In this document: positions 46,261 through 59,400 of the stretch, piece after piece
Layout: each line of letters begins with the position of its first letter
Position numbering within the stretch: the stretch's first letter is position 1
Made by a program: the position numbers and the translations under genes
NCBI GenBank assembly: GCA_026874595.1
Contig: CM049308.1
Span: 97,497,124 to 97,561,123, forward strand
Length of the DNA stretch: 64,000 nt
Reading direction: 5' to 3'
Source: Sipunculus nudus
Taxonomy: Eukaryota; Annelida; Sipuncula; Golfingiida; Sipunculidae
The notes under the pieces: generated by a model
The model's database searches: none
Told to the model about the DNA's origin: nothing
What the model saw: only the letters and a program-made list of their open reading frames with translations

Positions 46261-49200
46261 GCCTGGATGGTTCAGGTATGAGCCTGGATGGTTCAGGTAT
46301 GAGCCTGGATGGTTCAGGTATGAGCCTGGATGGTTAAGGTATGAGCATGGATGGTTCAGGTATAACTTTGATGATTCAGTTATGAGCCTGGATGGTTCAG
46401 GTATGAGCCTGGATGGTTCAGGTATGAGCCTGGATGGTTAACGTATGAGCATGGATGGTTCAGGTATGAGCCTGGATGGTTAAGGTATGAGCATGGATGG
46501 TTCAGGTATGAGCCTGGATGGTTCAGGTATAACTTTGATGATTCATTTATGAGCTTGGATGGTTCAGGTATGATCCTGGATCATTCAGGGATTAGCGTGG
46601 ATTATAGAGGGTTTGAGCCTGTATAATGCAGGTATGAGCCTGGATGATTCAGGTTTGAGCCTGGATGGTTCAGGTATGAGCCTGGATGGTTCAGATATGA
46701 GTATGGATGGTTCAGATATGAGCCTGGATGATTCAGGTATGAGCCTGGATGATTCAGGTATGAGCCTGGATGGTTCATGTATAAGCCTGGATGGTTCAGG
46801 TATGAGCCTGGATGGTTAAGGTATGAGCATGGATGGTTCAGGTATAACTTTGATGATTCAGGTATGAGCCTGGATGGTTCAGGTATGAGCCTGGATGGTT
46901 AAGGTATGAGCATGGATGGTTCAGGTATGAGCCTGGATGGTTCAGGTATAACTTTGATGATTCAGGTATGAGCATGGATGGTTCAGGTATGAGCCTGGAT
47001 GGTTCAGGTATGAGCCTGGATGATTCAGGTATGAGCCTGGATGGTTCAGGTATGAGATTGGATGAAAGTTGTACGAAATTGGATTCTTTAAGTTTCAGTT
47101 TGTATGATTTAGGTATGTGTCTGGATCATTCAGGGATTTGCGTGGATGATCCAAGTAGGAGCTTAAATAAAAGTGGTACGAACTTGGATTATTTAGGTTT
47201 CAGCCTGTATGATTCAGGTATGAGCCTTTATGCTTCAGGTATGAGCCTGTATGATTCAGGTATGAGCTTGGATCATTCAGGGAATAGTTTGGATGATCCA
47301 AGTAGGAGCTTGGATGAAAGTGGTACAAACTTGGATTATTTAGGTTTCAGCCTGTATGATTTTGTTATTAGCCTGGATGATTCAGGGATTAGCGTGGATG
47401 ATCCAAGTAGAAGCTTGGGTAAAAGTAGTACGAACTTAGATTATTATGGTTTCAACCTGTATGGATCTGGTATGAACCTGGATCATTCAGGGATTAGCGT
47501 GGATTATAGAGGGTTTGAGCCTGTATAATGCAGGTATGAGGCTGGATGATTCAGGTATGAGCCTGGATGGTTCAGGTATGAGCCTTGATGGTTCAGATAT
47601 GAGTATGGATGGTTCAGATATGAGCCTGGATGATTCAGGTATGAGCCTGGATGGTTCAGGTATGAGCCTGGATGGTTCAGGTATGAGCCTGGATGGTTCA
47701 GGTATGAGCCCTGATGGTTCAGGTATGAGCCTGGATGATTCAGGTATGAGCCTGGATAGTTCAGGTATGAGCCTGGATGGTTCAGGTTTGAGCCTGGATA
47801 ATTTAGGTATGAGTCTGGATGGTTCAGGTATGAGCCTGGATGGTTCAGGTATGAGCCTGGATGGTTCAGGTATGAGCCTGGATAATTCAGGTATGAGCCT
47901 GGTTGGTTCAGGTATGAGCATGGATGGTTCAGGTATGAGCATGGATAATTCAGGTATGAGCCTGGATGGTTCAGGTATGAGCCTGTATGATTCAGGTATA
48001 AGCCTGTATGATTCAGGTATGAGCCTGGATCATTCAGGGATTAGCGTGGATTATAGAGGGTTTGAGCCTGTATAATGCAGGTATGAGCCTGGATGGTTCA
48101 GGTATGACCCTGGATAATTCAGGTATGAGCCTAAATGGTTCAGGTATGAGCCTGGATGGTTCAGGTATCAGCCTGGATGATTCAGGTATGAGCATGTATG
48201 GTTCAGGTAACAGCCTGGATGATTCAGGTATGAGCATGGATGGTTCAGGTATGAGCCTGGATGATTCAGGTATGAGCTTGGATGATTCAGGTATGAGCTT
48301 GGATGGTTCAGGTATGAGCCTGGATGGTTCAGGTATGAGCCTGGATAATTTAGGTATGAGCCTGGATGGTTCAGGTACGAGCCTGGATGGTTCTGGTATG
48401 AGCCTGGATAATTCAGGTATGAGCATGGATGGTTCAGGTATGAGCATGGATGGTTCAGGTATGAGCCTGGATAATTCAGGTATGAGCCTGGATGGTTCAG
48501 GTATGAGCCTGGATGGTTCAGGTATGAGCCTGGATGGTTCTGGTATGAGCCTGGATAATTCAGGTATGAGCATGGATGGTTCAGGTATGAGCATGGATGG
48601 TTCAGGTATGAGCCTGGATAATTCAGGTATGAGCCTGGATGGTTCAGGTATGAGCCTGGATGATTCAGGTATGAGCCTGGATAATTCAGGTATGAGCATG
48701 GATGGTTCAGATATGAGCCTGGATAATTCAGGTATGAGCCTAAATGGTTCAGGTATGAGCCAGGATGGTTCAGGTATCAGCCATGATGATTCAGGTATGA
48801 GCATGTATGGTTCAGGTAACAGCCTGGATGATTCAGGTATGAGCATGGATGGTTCAGGTATGAGCCTGGATGATTCAGGTATGAACTTGGATGATTCAGG
48901 TATGAGCTTGGATAGTTCAGGTATGAGCCTGGATGGTTCGGGTATGAGCATGGATGGTTCAGGTATGAGCCTCGATGATTCAGGTATGAGCATGGACGGT
49001 TCAGGTATGAGCCTGTATAATTCAGGTATGAGCCTGTATAATTCAGGTATAAGCCTGTATGATTCAGGTATGAGCCTGGATCATTCAGGGATTAGCGTGG
49101 ATAATCCATGTAGGAGCTTGGATGAAAGTTGTACGAAATTGGATTCTTCAAGTTTCAGTTTGTATTATTTTGGTATGAGTCTGGATCATTCAGGGATTAG

Positions 49201-52200
49201 AGTGGATGATCCAAGAAGGAGCTTAGATAAAAGTGGTACGAACTTGGATTATTTAGGTTTCAGTTTGTAAGATTCAGGTGTGACCCTGGATCATCCAGGG
49301 ATTAGCGTGGATGATCCAAGTAGGACCTTGGATGAAAGTGGTACAAACTTGGATTATTTAAGTTTCAGCCTGTATGATTCAGGTATAAACCTCGAAAATT
49401 CAGGGATTAGCGTGGATGGTTCAGGTATGAGCCTGGATAATTCAGGTATGAGCCTGGATGGTTCAGGTATGAGCATGGATGGTTCAGGTATGAGCCTGGA
49501 TATTTCAGGTATGAGCCTGGATGGTTCAGGTATGAGCCTGGATAATTCAGGTATGAGCATGGATGGTTCAGGTATGAGCCTGGATAATTCAGGTATGAGC
49601 CTTATTGGTTCAGGTATGAGCATGTATGGTTCAGGTATCAATCTGGATGATTCAGGTATGAGCATGGATGGTTCAGGTATGAGCCTGCATGATTCAGGTA
49701 TGAGCTTGGATGATTCAGGTATGAGCTTGGATGGTTCAGGTGTGAGCCTGGTTGGTTCAGGTATCAGCATGGATGGTTCAGGTATGAGCCTAGATGATTC
49801 AGGTATGAGCATGGATGGTTCAGGTATCAGCCTGGATAATTCATGTATGAGCATGTATTGTTTAGGTATCAGCCGGGATGATTCAGGTATGAGCATGGAT
49901 GGTTCAGGTATGAGCCTGGATGATTCAGGTATGAGCTTGGATGATTCAGGTATGAGCTTGGATGGTTCAGGTATGAGCATGGATGGTTCAGGTATGAGCA
50001 TGGATGGTTCAGGTATGAGCATGGATGGTTCAGGTATAAGCCTGGATGGCTCAGGTATGAGCCTTGATGGTTCAGGTATGAGCATGGATGATTCAGGTAT
50101 GAGCATGGATGATTCAGGTATGAGCCTGGATGGTTCACGTATGAGCGTGGATGGTTCAGGTATGAACCTGGATAATTCAGGTATGAGCCTGGATGGTTCA
50201 GGTATGAGCCTGGATAATTCAGGTATGAGCCTGGATAATTCAAGTATGAGCATGGATGGTTCAGGTATGAGCCAGGATAATTCAGTTATGAGACTGGATG
50301 GTTCAGGTATGAGCCTGGATGGTTCAGGTATCAGCCTGGATGATTCAGGTGTGAGCATGGATGGTTCAGTTATTAGCCTGGATGATTCAGGTATGAGCAT
50401 GGATGGTTCAGGTATGAGCCTGAATGAATCAGGTATGAGCTTGGATGATTCAGGTATGAGCTTGGATGGTTCAGGTATGAGCCTGGATGGTTCAGGTATG
50501 AGCCTGGATGATTCAGGTATGAGCATGGATGGTTCAGGTATCGGCCTGGATGATTCAGGTATGAGCATGGATGGTTCAGGTATGAGCCTGGATGAATCAG
50601 GTATGAGCTTGGATGATTCAGGTATGAGCTTGGATGGTTCAGGTATCAGCCTGGATGGTTCAGGTATCAACCTGGATGGTTCAGGTATGAGCCTGGATGG
50701 TTCAGGTATGAGCATGGATGGTTCAGGTATGAGCCTGGATGGTTCAGGTATGAGCTTTGATGATTCAGGTATGAGCTTGGATGGTTCAGGTATGAGTCTG
50801 GATGGTTCAGTTATGAGCCTGGATGGTTCAGGTATGAGCCTGGATGATTCAGGTATGAGCATGGATGGTTCAAGTATGAGCATGGATGGTTCAGGTATGA
50901 GCCTGGATGGTTCAGGTATGAGCCTGGATGATTCAGGTATGAGCCTGGATGGTTCAGGTATAAGATTGGATGAAAGTTGTACGAAATTGGATTCTTTAAG
51001 TTTCAGTTTGTATGATTTAGGTATGAGCTTGGATCATTCAGGGAATAGTTTGGATGATCCAAGTAGGAGCTTGGATGAAAGTGGTACAAACTTGGATTAT
51101 TTAGGTTTCAGCCTGTATGATTCAGGTATAAACCTCGATAATTCAGAGATTAGCGTGGATGATCCAATTATGAGCTTGGATAAAAGTGGTACGACCTTGG
51201 ATTATTCAGGTTTCAACCTGTATGGATCAGGTATGAACCTGGATCATTCAGGGATTAGCGTGGATTATTGAGGTTTGAGCCTGTATAATGAAGGTATGAG
51301 CCTGGATGATTCAGGTATGAGCCTGGATGGTTCAGGTATGAGCCTTGATAATTCAGGTATGAGCCTGGATAATTCAGGTATGAGCCTGGATGGTTCAGGT
51401 ATGAGCCTGGATGGTTCAGGTATGAGCCTGGATGGTTCTGGTATGAGCCTGGATAATTCAGGTATGAGCATGGATGGTTCAGGTATGAGCATGGATGGTT
51501 CAGGTATGAGCCTGGATAATTCAGGTATGAGCCTGGATGGTTCAGGTATGAGCCTGGATGATTCAGGTATGAGCCTGGATAATTCAGGTATGAGCATGGA
51601 TGGTTCAGATATGAGCCTGGATAATTCAGGTATGAGCCTAAATGGTTCAGGTATGAGCCAGGATGGTTCAGGTATCAGCCATGATGATTCAGGTATGAGC
51701 ATGTATGGTTCAGGTAACAGCCTGGATGATTCAGGTATGAGCATGGATGGTTCAGGTATGAGCCTGGATGATTCAGGTATGAACTTGGATGATTCAGGTA
51801 TGAGCTTGGATAGTTCAGGTATGAGCCTGGATGGTTCGGGTATGAGCATGGATGGTTCAGGTATGAGCCTCGATGATTCAGGTATGAGCATGGACGGTTC
51901 AGGTATGAGCCTGTATAATTCAGGTATGAGCCTGTATAATTCAGGTATAAGCCTGTATGATTCAGGTATGAGCCTGGATCATTCAGGGATTAGCGTGGAT
52001 AATCCATGTAGGAGCTTGGATGAAAGTTGTACGAAATTGGATTCTTCAAGTTTCAGTTTGTATTATTTTGGTATGAGTCTGGATCATTCAGGGATTAGAG
52101 TGGATGATCCAAGAAGGAGCTTAGATAAAAGTGGTACGAACTTGGATTATTTAGGTTTCAGTTTGTAAGATTCAGGTGTGACCCTGGATCATCCAGGGAT

Positions 52201-55200
52201 TAGCGTGGATGATCCAAGTAGGACCTTGGATGAAAGTGGTACAAACTTGGATTATTTAAGTTTCAGCCTGTATGATTCAGGTATAAACCTCGAAAATTCA
52301 GGGATTAGCGTGGATGGTTCAGGTATGAGCCTGGATGGTTCAGGTATGAGCCTGGATAATTCAGGTATGAGCCTGGATGGTTCAGGTATGAGCATGGATG
52401 GTTCAGGTATGAGCCTGGATATTTCAGGTATGAGCCTGGATGGTTCAGGTATGAGCCTGGATAATTCAGGTATGAGCATGGATGGTTCAGGTATGAGCCT
52501 GGATAATTCAGGTATGAGCCTTATTGGTTCAGGTATGAGCCTGGATGGTTCAGGTATCAGCCTTGATGATTCAGGTATGAGCATGTATGGTTCAGGTATC
52601 AATCTGGATGATTCAGGTATGAGCATGGATGGTTCAGGTATGAGCCTGCATGATTCAGGTATGAGCTTGGATGATTCAGGTATGAGCTTGGATGGTTCAG
52701 GTGTGAGCCTGGTTGGTTCAGGTATCAGCATGGATGGTTCAGGTATGAGCCTAGATGATTCAGGTATGAGCATGGATGGTTCAGGTATCAGCCTGGATAA
52801 TTCATGTATGAGCATGTATTGTTTAGGTATCAGCCGGGATGATTCAGGTATGAGCATGGATGGTTCAGGTATGAGCCTGGATGATTCAGGTATGAGCTTG
52901 GATGATTCAGGTATGAGCTTGGATGGTTCAGGTATGAGCATGGATGGTTCAGGTATGAGCATGGATGGTTCAGGTATGAGCATGGATGGTTCAGGTATAA
53001 GCCTGGATGGCTCAGGTATGAGCCTTGACGGTTCAGGTATGAGCATGGATGATTCAGGTATGAGCATGGATGATTCAGGTATGAGCCTGGATGGTTCACG
53101 TATGAGCGTGGATGGTTCAGGTATGAACCTGGATAATTCAGGTATGAGCCTGGATGGTTCAGGTATGAGCCTGGATAATTCAGGTATGAGCCTGGATAAT
53201 TCAAGTATGAGCATGGATGGTTCAGGTATGAGCCAGGATAATTCAGTTATGAGACTGGATGGTTCAGGTATGAGCCTGGATAATTCAGGTATGAGCCTGG
53301 ATGGTTCAGGTATGAGCCTGGATAATTCAGGTATGAGCCTGGATGGTTCAGGTATGAACCTGGATAATTCAGGTATGAGCCTGGATAATTCAGGTATGAG
53401 CCTGGATGGTTCAGGTATGAGCCAGGATAATTCAGTTATGAGACTGGATGGTTCAGGTATGAACCTGGATAATTCAGGTATGAGCCTGGATGGTTCAGGT
53501 ATGAGCCTGGATAATTCAGGTATGAGCCTGGATAATTCAAGTATGAGCATGGATGGTTCAGGTATGAGCCAGGATAATTCAGTTATGAGACTGGATGGTT
53601 CAGGTATGAGCCTGGATGGTTCAGGTATCAGCCTGGATGATTCAGGTGTGAGCATGGATGGTTCAGTTATTAGCCTGGATGATTCAGGTATGAGCATGGA
53701 TGGTTCAGGTATGAGCCTGAATGAATCAGGTATGAGCTTGGATGATTCAGGTATGAGCTTGGATGGTTCAGGTATGAGCCTGGATGGTTCAGGTATGAGC
53801 CTGGATGATTCAGGTATGAGCATGGATGGTTCAGGTATCGGCCTGGATGATTCAGGTATGAGCATGGATGGTTCAGGTATGAGCCTGGATGGTTCAGGTA
53901 TGAGCTTTGATGATTCAGGTATGAGCTTGGATGGTTCAGGTATGAGCCTGGATGGTTCAGTTATGAGCCTGGATGGTTCAGGTATGAGCCTGGATGATTC
54001 AGGTATGAGCATGGATGGTTCAAGTATGAGCATAGATGGTTCAGGTATGAGCCTGGATGGTTCAGGTATGAGCCTGGATGATTCAGGTATGAGCCTGGAT
54101 GGTTCAGGTATAAGATTGGATGAAAGTTGTACGAAATTGGATTCTTTAAGTTTCAGTTTGTATGATTTAGGTATGAGCTTGGATCATTCAGGGAATAGTT
54201 TGGATGATCCAAGTAGGAGCTTGGATGAAAGTGGTACAAACTTGGATTATTTAGGTGTCAGCCTGTATGATTCAGGTATAAACCTCGATAATTCAGAGAT
54301 TAGCGTGGATGATCCAATTATGAGCTTGGATAAAAGTGGTACGACCTTGGATTATTCAGGTTTCAACCTGTATGGATCAGGTATGAACCTGGATCATTCA
54401 GGGATTAGCGTGGATTATTGAGGTTTGAGCCTGTATAATGAAGGTATGAGCCTGGATGATTCAGGTATGAGCCTGGATGGTTCAGGTATGAGCCTGGATG
54501 GTTCAGATATGAGTATGGATGGTTCAGATATAAGCCTGGATGATTCAGGTATGAGCCTGGATGGTTCAGGTATTAGCCTGGATGGTTCAGGTATGAGCCT
54601 GGATGGTTCAGGTATGAGCCTGCATGATTCAGATATGAGCCTGGATGGTTCAGGTATGAGCATGGATGGTTCAGGTATGAGCCTGGACTTTTCAGGTATG
54701 AGCCTGGAAAGTTCAGGTTTGAGCCTGGATGGTTCAGGTATGGCCTGGATGGTTCAGGTATCAGCCTGGATGATTCAGGTATCAGCCGTGATGGTTCAGG
54801 TATGAGCATGGATGGTTCAGGTATCAGCCTGGATAATTTAGGTATCAGCCTGGATGGTTCAGGTATGAGCCTGGATGATTCAGGTATGAGCCTGGATGGT
54901 TCAGGTATCAGCATGGATGGTTCAGGTATGAGCCTGGATGGTTCAGGTATGAGCCTGGATGGTTCAGGTATGAGCATGGATGGTTCAGGTATGAGCCTGA
55001 ATAATTCAGGTATGAGCCTGGATGGTTTAGGTATGAGCCTGGATAATTCAGGTATGAGCCTGGATGGTTCAGGTATGAGCCTGTATAATTCAGGTATGAG
55101 CCTAAATGGTTCAGGTATGAGCCTGGATGGTTCAGGTATCAGCCTGGATGATTCAGGTATGAGCATGTATGGTTAAGGTATCAACCTGGATGATTCAGGT

Positions 55201-56442
55201 ATGACCATGGATGGTTCAGGTATGAGCCTGGATGATTCAGGTATGAGCCTGGATGGTTCAGGTATGAGATAAGAAGAAAGTTGTACGAAATTGGATACTT
55301 TAAGTTTCAGTTTGTATGATTTTGGTATGAGTCTGGATCATTCAGGGATTAGAGTGTATGATCCAAGTAGGAGCTTAGATAAAAGTGGTACGAACTTGGA
55401 TTAATTAGGTTTCAGTTTGTATGAGTCAGGTGTGAGCCTGGATAATTTAGGTATGAGCCTGGATGGTTCAGGTATGAGCCTGGATGGTTCAGGTATAAGC
55501 CTGGATGGTTCAGGTATGAGCCTGGATGGTTCAGGTATGAGCATGGATGGTTCAGGTATGAGCCTGGATGGTTCAGGTATGAGCTTTGATGATTCAGGTA
55601 TGAGCTTGGATGGTTCAGGTATGAGCCTGGATGGTTCAGGTATGAGCCTGGATGGTTCAGGTATGAGACTGGATGGTTCAGGTATGAGCCTGGATAATTC
55701 AGGTATGAGCCTGGATGGTTCAGGTATGATCATGCATGGTTCAGGTATGAGCCTGGATATTTCAGGTATGAGCCTGGATGGTTCAGGTATGAGCCTGGAT
55801 GATTCAGGTATGAGCCTGGATGGTTCAGGTATGAGCCTGGATCGTTCAGATATGAGTATGGATGGTTCAGATATAAGCCTGGATGATTCAGGTATGAGCC
55901 TGGATGGTTCAGGTATTAGCCTGGATGGTTCAGGTATGAGCCTGGATGGTTCAGGTATGAGCCTGCATGATTCAGATATGAGCATGGATGATTCAGGTAT
56001 GAGCATGGATGGTTCAGGTATGAGCATGGATGGTTCAGGTATGAGCCTGGACAATTCAGGTATGAGCCTGGAAAGTTCAGGTTTGAGCCTGGATGGTTCA
56101 GGTATGGCCTGGATGGTTCAGGTATCAGCCTGGATGATTCAGGTATGAGCCGTGATGGTTCAGGTATGAGCATGGATGGTTCAGGTATCAGCCTGGATAA
56201 TTTAAGTATGAGCCTTGATGGTTCAGGTATGAGCCTGGATGATTCAGGTATGAGCCTGGATAGTTCAGGTATGAGCATGGATGGTTCAGGTATGAGCCTG
56301 GATGGTTCAGGTATGAGCATGGATGGTTCAGGTATGAACATGGATGGTTCAGGTATGAGCCTGGATAATTCAGGTATGAGCCTGGATGGTTCAGGTATGA
56401 GCCTGGATAATTCAGGTATGAGCATGGATGGTTCAGGTATGA
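46261..56442. repeat. Copy 2 of a 10,182 bp tandem segmental duplication
   Basis: It is nearly identical to copy 1. Differences I noticed (copy 1/copy 2) are 36,935 a/47,117 g; 37,187 g/47,369 t; 45,044 a/55,226 g; and 46,080 g/56,262 a. There may be others. The match ends near 56,442, where copy 2 continues with a DNS monomer and copy 1 with DGS. 10,182 is not an exact multiple of 21 because some monomers carry small indels. Confidence 0.93.
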
Positions 56443-59400
56443 GCCTGGATAATTCAGGTATGAGCCTAAATGGTTCAGGTATGAGCCTGGATGGTTCAGG
56501 TATCAGCCTGGATGATTCAGGTATGAGCATGTATGGTTCAGGTATCAACCTGGATGATTCAGGTATGACCATGGATGGTTCAGGTATGAGCCTGGATGAT
56601 TCAGGTATGAGCCTGGATGGTTCAGGTATGAGCCTGGATAATTCAGGTATGAGCCTGGATGGTTCAGGTATGAGCATGGATGGTTCAGGTATGAGCCTGG
56701 ATGGTTCAGGTATGAGCCTGGATGGTTCAGGTATGAGCCTGGTTGGTTCAGGTATGAGCCTGGGTGGTTTAGGTATGAGCCTGGATAATTCAGGTATGAG
56801 CATGGATGGTTCAGGTGTGAGCCTGGATAATTTAGGTATGAGCCTGGATGGTTCAGGTATGAGCCTGGATGGTTCAGGTATAAGCCTGGATGGTTCAGGT
56901 ATGAGCCTGGATGGTTCAGGTATGAGCATGGATGGTTCAGGTATGAGTCTGGATGGTTCAGGTATGAGCTTTGATGATTCAGGTATGAGCTTGGATGGTT
57001 CAGGTATGAGCCTGGATGGTTCAGGTATGAGCCTGGATGGTTCAGGTATGAGCCTGGATGGTTCAGGTATGAGCCTGGATAATTCAGGTATGAGCCTGGA
57101 TGGTTCAGGTATAAGCATGGATGGTTCAGGTATGAGCCTTGATATTTCAGGTATGAGCCTGGATGGTTCAGGTATGAGCCTGGATAATTCAGGTATGAGC
57201 ATGGATGGTTCAGGTATGAGCCTGGATAATTCAGGTATGAGCCTTAATGGTTCAGGTAGGAGCCTGGATGGTTCAGGTATCAGCCTTTATGATTCAGGTA
57301 TGAGCATGTATGGTTCAGGTATCAACCTGGATGATTCAGGTATGAGCATGGATGGTTCAGGTATGAGCCTGCATGATTCAGGTATGAGCTTGGATGATTC
57401 AGTTATGAGCTTGGATGGTTCAGGTGTGAGCCTGGTTGGTTCAGGTATGAGCATGGATGGTTCAGGTATGAGCCTAGATGATTCAGGTATGAGCATGGAT
57501 GGTTCAGGTATCAGCCTGGATAATTCATGTATGAGCATGTATGGTTCAGGTATCAGCCTGGATGATTCAGGTATGAGCATGGATGGTTCAGGTATGAGCC
57601 TGGATGATTCAGGTATGAGCTTGGATGATTTAGGTATGAGCTTGGATGATTCAGGTATGAGCTTGGATGATTCAGGTATGAGCTTGGATGGTTCAGGTAT
57701 GAGCATGAAGGTTCAGGTATGAGCATGGAAGATTCAGGTATGAGCCTGGATGGTTCACGTATGAGCATGGATGGTTCAGGTATGAACCTGGATAATTCAG
57801 GTATGAGCCTGGATGGTTCAGGTATGAGCCTGGATAATTCAGGTATGAGCCTGGATAATTCAAGTATGAGCATGGATGGTTCAGGTATGAGCCAGGATAA
57901 TTCAGTTATGAGACTGGATGGTTCAGGTATGAGCCTGGATGGTTCAGGTATCAGCCTGGATGATTCAGGTATGAGCATGGATGGTTCAGTTATCAGCCTG
58001 GATCATTCAGGTATGAGCATGGATGGTTCAGGTATGAGCCTGAATGAATCAGGTATGAGCTTGGATGATTCAGGTATGAGCTTGGATGGTTCAGGTATGA
58101 GCCTGGATGGTTCAGGTATCAGCCTCGATGATTCAGGTATGAGCATGGATGGTTCAGGTATCAGCCTGGATGATTCAGGTATGAGCATGGATGGTTCAGG
58201 TATGAGCCTGGATGATTCAGGTATGAGCATGGATGGTTCATGTATGAGCCTGGATGAATCAGGTATGAGCTTGGATGATTCAGGTATGAGCTTGGATGGT
58301 TCAGGTATGAGCCTGGATGGTTCAGGTATAAGCCTGGATGGTTCAGGTATGAGCCTGGATGGTTCAGGTATGAGCTTTGATGATTCAGGTATGAGCTTGG
58401 ATGGTTCAGGTATGAGCCTGGATGGTTCAGGTATGAGCCTGGATGATTCAGGTATGAGCCTGGATGGTTCAGGTATGAGATTGGATGAAAGTTGTACGAA
58501 ATTGGATTCTTTAAGTTTCAGTTTGTATTATTTTGGTATGAGTCTGGATCATTCAGGGATTAGAGTGTATGATCCAAGTAGGAGCTTAGATAAAAGTGGT
58601 ACGAACTTGGATTAATTAGGTTTCAGTTTGTATGAGTCAGGTGTGAGCCTGGATAATTTAGGTATGAGCCTGGATGGTTTAGGTATGAGCATGGGTGGTT
58701 CAGGTATCAGCCTGGATGGTTCAGGTATGAGCCTGGATGGTTCAGGTATGAGCATGGATGATTCAGGTATGAGCCTGGATGGTTCAGGTATGAGCATGGA
58801 TGGTTCAGGTATGAGCCTGGATAATTCAGGTATGAGCCTGGATAATTCAGGTATGAGCCTGGATGGTTCAGGTATGAGCCTGGATGATTCAGGTATGAGC
58901 CTGGATGATTCAGGTATGAGCATGGATGGTTCAGGTTTGAGCCTGGATAATTCAGGTATGAGCCTAAATGGTTCAGGTATGAGCCTGGATGGTTCAGGTA
59001 TCAGCCTGGATGATTCAGGTATGAGCCTGGATGGTTCTGGTATGAGCCTGGATGGTTCAGGTATGAGCATGGATGGTTCAGGTATGAGCCTGGATGGTTC
59101 AGGTATGAGCTTTGATGATTCAGGTATGAGCTTGGATGGTTCAGGTATGAGCCTGGATGGTTCAGGTATGAGCCTGGATGGTTCAGGTATGAGACTGGAT
59201 GGTTCAGGTATGAGCCTGGATAATTCAGGTATGAGCCTGGATGGTTCAGGTATGAGCATGGATGGTTCAGGTATGAGCCTGGATATTTCAGGTATGAGCC
59301 TGGATGGTTCAGGTATGAGCCTGGATGATTCAGGTATGAGCCTGGATGGTTCAGGTATGAGCCTGGATCGTTCAGATATGAGTATGGATGGTTCAGATAT

